Positions 5,715 to 10,740 of a stretch of DNA of 10,740 nucleotides are shown here, piece by piece (within the stretch, counting starts at the first letter, position 1; each line of letters opens with the position of its first letter). The stretch comes from an uncultured bacterium (lineage in GTDB: Bacteria; Cyanobacteriota; Vampirovibrionia; Gastranaerophilales; Gastranaerophilaceae): the NCBI GenBank assembly GCA_900555175.1, contig USJT01000015.1, forward strand, positions 1 through 10,740, read 5' to 3'. The notes beneath the pieces are model-generated. The model made no database searches. It was not told the origin of the DNA and saw only the letters and a list, made by a program, of their open reading frames with translations. A program made the position numbers and the translations under genes.

Positions 5715-6540
5715 GTTTGATAAATTGAATTTTATAACTGCAGGCATGCCGTTAAGAACAGGTAAAGGCAGTTATACATCAGCATTTGGAGTTTTAGATG
5801 ATATGGAACTTGACGGTATGGAGCTTGAATTTGTCCATGGCGTTAGAATGAGCGATGAAAATAGAAAATTTGTTAAAGATAAGTCTAAAAACTTTGTTAT
5901 AACAGCTCATGGCCCGTTTTATATTAATCTTAATTCTAAGGAAGAAGAAAAAATTGATGCAAGTGTTCAAAGAATAATCGATACAGCCTCAGTTGCTTCT
6001 CAGGCAGGAGCTTTTAGTATAACATATCACGCTGCATTTTATATGGGTGCTGATAAGGAAACTGTTTTTAATCGTGTAAAAACTCAAACCAAAAGAATAA
6101 TTGATGTTTTGGAACGCGAAAATATAAATGTCTGGATTCGCCCTGAAACGACAGGTAAAGCTACTCAATGGGGAGATGAAGATGAGATTATAAGGCTTTC
6201 AAAGGAATTTGAACAAGTTCTTCCTTGTATAGATTTTTCGCATCTTCATGCAAGATCTGCAGGTGCTTATAATACGTATGACGAATTTTCCAATGTTTTG
6301 GAAAAAATTGGGAATGAATTGGGACAATATGCTCTTGAAAACTTCCATGGTCATCTTGCAGGCATTGAATATACTGCTAAAGGTGAAAGACAGCATTTGA
6401 ATTTGGAAGAATCCGATATGAATTATAAGGATTTGATGAAAGCAATGAAGGAATTTGGTGTAAAAGGTGCATTGGTATGCGAAAGTCCAAACATCGAAGA
6501 CGATTGCAAACTTTTGAAAGATTACTATAATTCATTATAA
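5698..6540 (+). CDS. Endonuclease IV-like TIM-barrel protein (AP endonuclease family 2)
   Basis: The 280-residue product has the length and motif order of endonuclease IV (Nfo), a trinuclear-zinc TIM-barrel enzyme that cleaves DNA at abasic sites. Apparent metal ligands: His71 (AHGPFYINL), His111 (TYHAAF), Glu150 (RPETTGK), Asp179 and His182 (IDFSH), His217 or His219 (FHGH), His233 (RQHLNL) and Glu262 (CESP). The Asp-Arg-His of classical Nfo reads Arg-Gln-His here, with Glu230 nearby, a form I associate with archaeal and some clostridial homologues. The function could therefore be abasic-site cleavage or another TIM-barrel activity such as sugar isomerisation. The start is TTG at 5698, supported by AGGAG (5687-5691) 6 nt upstream; the first internal ATG (residue 17) would cut into the first strand. 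It overlaps crcB by 17 nt and ends 2 bp from the convergent XRE gene. Confidence 0.75.
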   Translation: MQNLFKFDKLNFITAGMPLRTGKGSYTSAFGVLDDMELDGMELEFVHGVRMSDENRKFVKDKSKNFVITAHGPFYINLNSKEEEKIDASVQRIIDTASVASQAGAFSITYHAAFYMGADKETVFNRVKTQTKRIIDVLERENINVWIRPETTGKATQWGDEDEIIRLSKEFEQVLPCIDFSHLHARSAGAYNTYDEFSNVLEKIGNELGQYALENFHGHLAGIEYTAKGERQHLNLEESDMNYKDLMKAMKEFGVKGALVCESPNIEDDCKLLKDYYNSL

Positions 6541-6542
6541 AT

Positions 6543-6764
6543 TTACAGATGAAAATTCACTAACTCACAAACTTCGATATTTAAAGCTTGTGCAATTCTA
6601 TAAAGTGTTAAAAATTTAGCATTTGTAGTTCCGTTTTCAATCATGCTAATTGAACGCATATTAACACCTGCCATTTCAGCAAGTTTTTCTTGTGAGAGAC
6701 CGTGTTTTTTTCTCTCATAACTAATTTTAGATGCAAGTTTAAGCAAAATATCTTTATCTGACAT
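6543..6764 (-). CDS. Small XRE-family (HTH_3) transcriptional regulator
   Basis: The 73-residue protein is essentially one Cro/CI-type helix-turn-helix domain: RKKHGLSQEKLAEMAGV leads into the recognition helix NMRSISMIENG (about 35-45), then the closing helices LYRIAQALNIEVCELV. There is no sensor or peptidase domain, so it is a stand-alone DNA binder, probably dimeric. Its targets are unknown; its own promoter or the plus-strand gene at 6936 are the nearest candidates. It is convergent with the endonuclease IV-like gene, with only 2 bp between stop codons and no visible terminator, so transcripts of each may run antisense into the other. The ATG lacks a Shine-Dalgarno site. It is not paired with a toxin gene here, so I do not call it an antitoxin. 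Confidence 0.85.
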   Translation of the reverse strand: MSDKDILLKLASKISYERKKHGLSQEKLAEMAGVNMRSISMIENGTTNAKFLTLYRIAQALNIEVCELVNFHL

Positions 6765-6770
6765 AGTGTA

Positions 6771-6776
6771 ATTATA
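6771..6776 (-). promoter_or_regulatory. -10 box of the XRE gene, predicting a leaderless mRNA
   Basis: TATAAT (complement of 6771-6776) is placed so that standard spacing puts the transcription start at 6764, the A of the ATG itself. An alternative TATTAT 3 bp upstream would leave only about 3 nt of leader. The -35 region is weak (ATGCAA at 17-bp spacing). An 11-bp palindrome, TCTAATTTAGA (6799-6809), lies just upstream and could be an operator. Confidence 0.45.
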
Positions 6777-6935
6777 ATAAATAATTTTTATGATTGCATC
6801 TAATTTAGAAAAAATTACAAGATTACTTAAATAATCTCCTTTATTTGTATGATTAATTAAAGATTTTTTTATTATTTGACGTAATATTTGAAAAATAATT
6901 TTTTTCTGTGGAATTTAATAAAAAGGTCTTTAAAA

Positions 6936-7307
6936 ATGTTTTTTAATAATGTAAATAATTCTTTTGAAAATCGTGCGATATCGTCTTCTACATCATCTGA
7001 CAGCCATGGCAGACGGCAAAAAGAAGATCCGAAAGAAGAATTGAAAAAATATATTGATGAAGATGAACCTGATGAAGTTTTAATCGGCGGGCAGCCTATT
7101 TTGACTGAAGATGAAGTTGTTGCAATGGTAAATCAATATATTGCAAAGTTGAAATCAGAGCATGAAGATAATGAAAAAATTCAAAAAAAATTGGATAAAT
7201 ATTTGGAACATTTTGATGTTAAAAAATTTATGAAGAAAAATCCAAATATGACAAGTCCTGATTTTTATATGGTAATGTTTAATGAAACAGAAGGGCTTGT
7301 AAAATAG
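6936..7307 (+). CDS. Unrecognised acidic, charged small protein
   Basis: I do not recognise this 123-residue protein. It begins with an Asn/Ser-rich, low-complexity stretch (1-23), then a short basic patch (HGRRQK). A strongly acidic segment (30-47) follows, then a predicted helical, Lys/Glu-rich region (57-100, coiled-coil-like) and a conserved-looking tail, NPNMTSPDFYMVMF (102-115). There is no cysteine, membrane segment or signal peptide. I choose ATG 6936 because AAAAGG (6921-6926) sits 9 nt upstream; an in-frame TTG at 6888 would add 16 residues but has no ribosome site. It is the only plus-strand gene between two minus-strand genes, and its stop is 12 bp from the end of recJ with no terminator between. 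No confident promoter was found: TTGACG at 6876-6881 lacks a matching -10. The codon use looks like that of its neighbours, so it is probably a real lineage-specific gene. Confidence 0.7.
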   Translation: MFFNNVNNSFENRAISSSTSSDSHGRRQKEDPKEELKKYIDEDEPDEVLIGGQPILTEDEVVAMVNQYIAKLKSEHEDNEKIQKKLDKYLEHFDVKKFMKKNPNMTSPDFYMVMFNETEGLVK

Positions 7308-7319
7308 CTCAAAATCTGA

Positions 7320-9638
7320 TTAAACAAGTGTATAAATATCATCTTCCAACAATGATTTTTGAAAAACCTCGCACTCATCTATCAAGTCATTTAAAATAGC
7401 ATATTTTGGTGAATGTAGAACTTGCGTGATATCTGCTTCAGGATTGTAATCCACTATGTAGTAATCATTTGTGTGCAAACCGATATCATCAAATATTGAA
7501 AACAAAAGTTCAAACACCTTGTATGATTTTCCTAAAAAGCTTGCAAATCTTCTCAATTCAACTTTCCCATTGTTGTTGTGGCAGGCAAATTTTAGCATTC
7601 CGCAAACCGTTTTTAAGAATTCTTCTTCATCTGTGTATTTAATATCATAGTTCATAAAATGAATTGATAGCGGATTTGTTTGGTTTAAAATTCTGTCAAA
7701 AGTTTCTTTGTCAGCAGGATAATCAAAAAACATTAAAGAATCACACGGTCTGAGCGTATCGCGGTTTATAATTCTTGCAAAAAGAGCTGAAAATGGTTTT
7801 AATTTGTCAGAAATTGCTTTGCTTTCTGCAAAAATTAAAATATTTTGTTTGGAATTTTTAACATAATCATTAACTTGAGGAAGAATATCAGTTTTTTTAC
7901 GGTGGTCATAAAGCTTTTGTTGCGGCAAGTTTTCATCTTCCTTAAGATATTCTGAATGTATATCGTCAATGATTAATTGTACACTTGTAACCCCGTTAAA
8001 TTCATTAATCTGCGGGTGAAAAGCGATATCAAGCGGATCACCTTTAACGAGCGAAATATCGCCCTCTTTCCACTTGATGCAGGTAAATTCTGATGTTCCT
8101 GCCGAGCATATTAATCTTAAGTGGTTTTTATTTTCACCCATAAGGCGTTTTTCTTTTATTTTAAGATTTTTTATTGCAAAAATCGGGCTTGGATTTGATG
8201 CTCCAAAAGGTTCAAGTTGTGAAATTTCTTCTACCAAATCAACATCAATATCATCAGGTTGAAGCTCTAAATCTATATTGATAAATGGTTTCAAATCTTT
8301 GACTTGCGTCATTTCTTTAACGGTTTTGCATAATGCAGATTTTACCTGTTCAAAAGACGCTTTATCTTCGCTAAAAGCAAGCCCTGCAGCCATAGCGTGC
8401 CCGCCAAACCCGTCAAAAAGTTCTGCATTTGCAGAAATTGTGTCGTAAAGATTTATTCCTTCTATACTTCTTGCAGAGCATCTGAATTGTTTTGTTTCAT
8501 CGGAATAAGTCATCAAAAATGTCGGTTTATAATATTTTTCAACAAGCATAGAGGCTACAATCCCGATAATTCCAATATGCCATTCTTTGTTGAATAAAAC
8601 GATTGCAGAATTTCTGTTGTTTTCTGCCTTAACCATTTCATCAGCTTCCGCAAAAATATTTTGGCAAAGCTCTTGACGAACTCTGTTAAATTCATTCAAA
8701 GATTGAATTGCCATTTCAATTTCTTGTCTGTTGTCGGAGATAAGAACCTTCAAAGCGGCTTCAACTGTATCTAATCTGCCTGAAGCATTAATTCTCGGTG
8801 CAATTCCAAAGGCTATTTGCTCTGATGTAATTTGACCTTTATATCCTGCACTTTCCAATAACCTTGAAAGTCCGTAATGCTTGCCGTTTGAGATTAATTC
8901 CAAGCCTTTTGTAACAAAATATCTGTTTTCTCCAATCAGCGGAACGACATCTGCAACTGTTCCGACAGTTACATAAGGTAAAATGTCCGAAATAAATTCA
9001 AGTTTGTTATATTTTTCCAAAAGTGCGTGTGCAACTTTAAATGCTACTCCAACACCTGCAAGAGATGTCAGGCTTTCTATTTGTTTTGCACTCAGATTTT
9101 CATCTAATGCATTTGGGGCTTTTGGGTTTATAATTCCGTAAGCTTTTGGTAAAATTTCAGGTGCTTCGTGGTGGTCTGTAATTATTACATCAATTTTAAA
9201 GCTGTTCAAAAAATTTACGGCATCGACGTCTGAAATCCCACAGTCACAGGATATTATAACTTTCGGTTTTACCTGTGTCATAATTTTAACAAGAGCTTTT
9301 GTGTCAAATCCGTGTCCTTCTTTTTCTCTATCCGGAATAAAGTAGTTTACATCTGCGCCTAGGAATTTGAAGGTTCTGTACAAAAGAGATGTTGATGTAA
9401 CCCCGTCTGCATCAAAGTCGCCGTGGATAACGATTTTTTCTCCGTTATCGATTGCACAAGCGAGCCTTTCAACGCATTTTTCCATATCAGTAAAGGCTTT
9501 CGGGTGGGTTATTTTCATTTCTAACGGATGCAAAAATTCATAAATATCTTCTTCGGATTTTATCCCTCTTGAATGCAATAATCTTGTAACAAGAGATTTT
9601 TCCTGCCCGTCATATTTGTTAAATATCCACTCTTTCAT
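7320..9638 (-). CDS. recJ: Single-stranded-DNA-specific exonuclease RecJ
   Basis: RecJ degrades single-stranded DNA 5' to 3' in recombination, mismatch and base-excision repair, using Mn or Mg. The 772-residue product carries the DHH phosphoesterase core: GDFDADGVTS (73-82), IPDREKEGHG (101-110), CDCGIS (131-136) and DHH (155-157). The DHHA1 motif GGHAMAAG lies near 411-418, followed by the OB-fold region (EPFGASNPSP). About 200 further C-terminal residues resemble the extra RecJ_C domain of Firmicutes-type RecJ, including YDHRKK and CDSLMFFDYP. I place the start at ATG (9636-9638) because GGAG (complement of 9646-9649) is 7 nt upstream; a TTG one codon earlier would leave only 4 nt. It has its own promoter downstream of the enolase terminator. 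All key catalytic motifs look intact. Confidence 0.95.
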   Translation of the reverse strand: MKEWIFNKYDGQEKSLVTRLLHSRGIKSEEDIYEFLHPLEMKITHPKAFTDMEKCVERLACAIDNGEKIVIHGDFDADGVTSTSLLYRTFKFLGADVNYFIPDREKEGHGFDTKALVKIMTQVKPKVIISCDCGISDVDAVNFLNSFKIDVIITDHHEAPEILPKAYGIINPKAPNALDENLSAKQIESLTSLAGVGVAFKVAHALLEKYNKLEFISDILPYVTVGTVADVVPLIGENRYFVTKGLELISNGKHYGLSRLLESAGYKGQITSEQIAFGIAPRINASGRLDTVEAALKVLISDNRQEIEMAIQSLNEFNRVRQELCQNIFAEADEMVKAENNRNSAIVLFNKEWHIGIIGIVASMLVEKYYKPTFLMTYSDETKQFRCSARSIEGINLYDTISANAELFDGFGGHAMAAGLAFSEDKASFEQVKSALCKTVKEMTQVKDLKPFINIDLELQPDDIDVDLVEEISQLEPFGASNPSPIFAIKNLKIKEKRLMGENKNHLRLICSAGTSEFTCIKWKEGDISLVKGDPLDIAFHPQINEFNGVTSVQLIIDDIHSEYLKEDENLPQQKLYDHRKKTDILPQVNDYVKNSKQNILIFAESKAISDKLKPFSALFARIINRDTLRPCDSLMFFDYPADKETFDRILNQTNPLSIHFMNYDIKYTDEEEFLKTVCGMLKFACHNNNGKVELRRFASFLGKSYKVFELLFSIFDDIGLHTNDYYIVDYNPEADITQVLHSPKYAILNDLIDECEVFQKSLLEDDIYTLV

Positions 9639-9660
9639 CAATTATCTCCCCTTATAAAAA

Positions 9661-9688
9661 AGTATAGCATGAAAAATTAATTGGTTAA
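9661..9688 (-). promoter_or_regulatory. recJ promoter (extended -10)
   Basis: On the minus strand TATACT (complement of 9661-9666) is preceded by TGC, giving an extended -10. TTAACC (complement of 9683-9688) lies 16 bp upstream as a fair -35. The predicted start is near 9654, leaving a leader of about 16 nt that contains the GGGGAG ribosome site. Confidence 0.6.
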
Positions 9689-9709
9689 TACGGTTAAAAG
9701 GTTGATATC

Positions 9710-9741
9710 AAAAAAACGGGATTTTTGATTAACCCCGTTTT
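9710..9741 (-). terminator. Rho-independent terminator of the enolase gene
   Basis: AAAACGGG (9713-9720) and CCCGTTTT (9734-9741) form a perfect 8-bp stem with a 13-nt loop. On the minus strand the stem runs into seven T residues (complement of 9710-9716). It lies about 27 bp after the enolase stop and before the recJ promoter, so it separates the two minus-strand genes. A competing pairing of 9722-9734 with 9700-9714 would break this stem. Confidence 0.85.
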
Positions 9742-9767
9742 CTTATAATGAAATAAATAATTTGAAA

Positions 9768-10740
<973 letters not shown>

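Noticed and set aside
6833..6871. Hairpin AATCT/AGATT followed by a T-run as terminator of the endonuclease IV-like operon
   Set aside because: The stem is only five A/T-rich pairs plus two more after a bulge, and it lies about 300 bp past the operon end on the far side of the XRE gene. It is too weak to call.
6888..6935. TTG start extending the orphan protein by 16 residues
   Set aside because: No Shine-Dalgarno lies before it, whereas AAAAGG is well placed for the ATG at 6936.
6543..7307. XRE gene plus neighbouring small protein as a toxin-antitoxin pair
   Set aside because: The two genes diverge rather than form an operon, and the small protein shows no toxin motif (no RelE, HipA, HigB or Fic-like features).

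Overview
This is an AT-rich window (roughly one third G+C by eye) from a Gram-negative-type (diderm) bacterium. The diderm call rests on a secreted TolC-type outer-membrane factor sitting beside an EmrA-type periplasmic adaptor and an EmrB-type inner-membrane pump. Trp codons are read as TGG and every gene stops with TAA except one TAG, so the standard bacterial code fits. The mix of very AT-rich coding, short intergenic gaps, a RecJ with a C-terminal extension and an archaeal/clostridial-looking endonuclease-IV relative would suit an uncultured gut lineage such as Gastranaerophilales (Melainabacteria). That placement is an impression and was not tested.

Layout. (1) 41-3187 and 3309-4889: a self-contained multidrug export locus. 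A TolC/NodT-type outer-membrane factor (minus strand) diverges from marR-emrA-emrB (plus strand). The 129-bp region between them carries two overlapping extended -10 promoters arranged with twofold symmetry, plus several inverted ATGTTG/CAACAT arms that look like a MarR operator. A strong terminator-like hairpin lies between emrA and emrB. (2) 4943-6540: a compact plus-strand operon with overlapping genes: a cysteine-rich C_GCAxxG_C_C protein, the fluoride channel CrcB, and an endonuclease IV-like TIM-barrel protein starting at TTG. (3) 6543-6764: a small XRE-type regulator on the minus strand, only 2 bp from the preceding convergent gene, with a promoter that predicts a leaderless mRNA. (4) 6936-7307: an acidic 123-residue protein that I do not recognise. 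(5) 7320-9638: RecJ exonuclease (minus), with its own promoter. (6) 9768 to the right edge: enolase (minus), lacking its N-terminal part because the window ends, followed by a clear intrinsic terminator.

How the parts work together. Region 1 encodes all three layers of an envelope-spanning efflux pump and its probable drug-responsive repressor, wired so that one operator could control both transcription units. Region 2 couples fluoride export to a redox-type protein and a DNA-repair-type protein of uncertain role. RecJ and enolase are housekeeping genes; enolase is also the classical fluoride-sensitive enzyme, though it is not in the crcB operon.

I see no CRISPR array, insertion sequence, phage gene, tRNA or rRNA. 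The window is mostly ordinary gene content. The most interesting parts are regulatory: the symmetric divergent promoter and operator, the emrA/emrB hairpin, the leaderless regulator, and a near-perfect ribosome-binding sequence at 103-114 that serves no evident gene.
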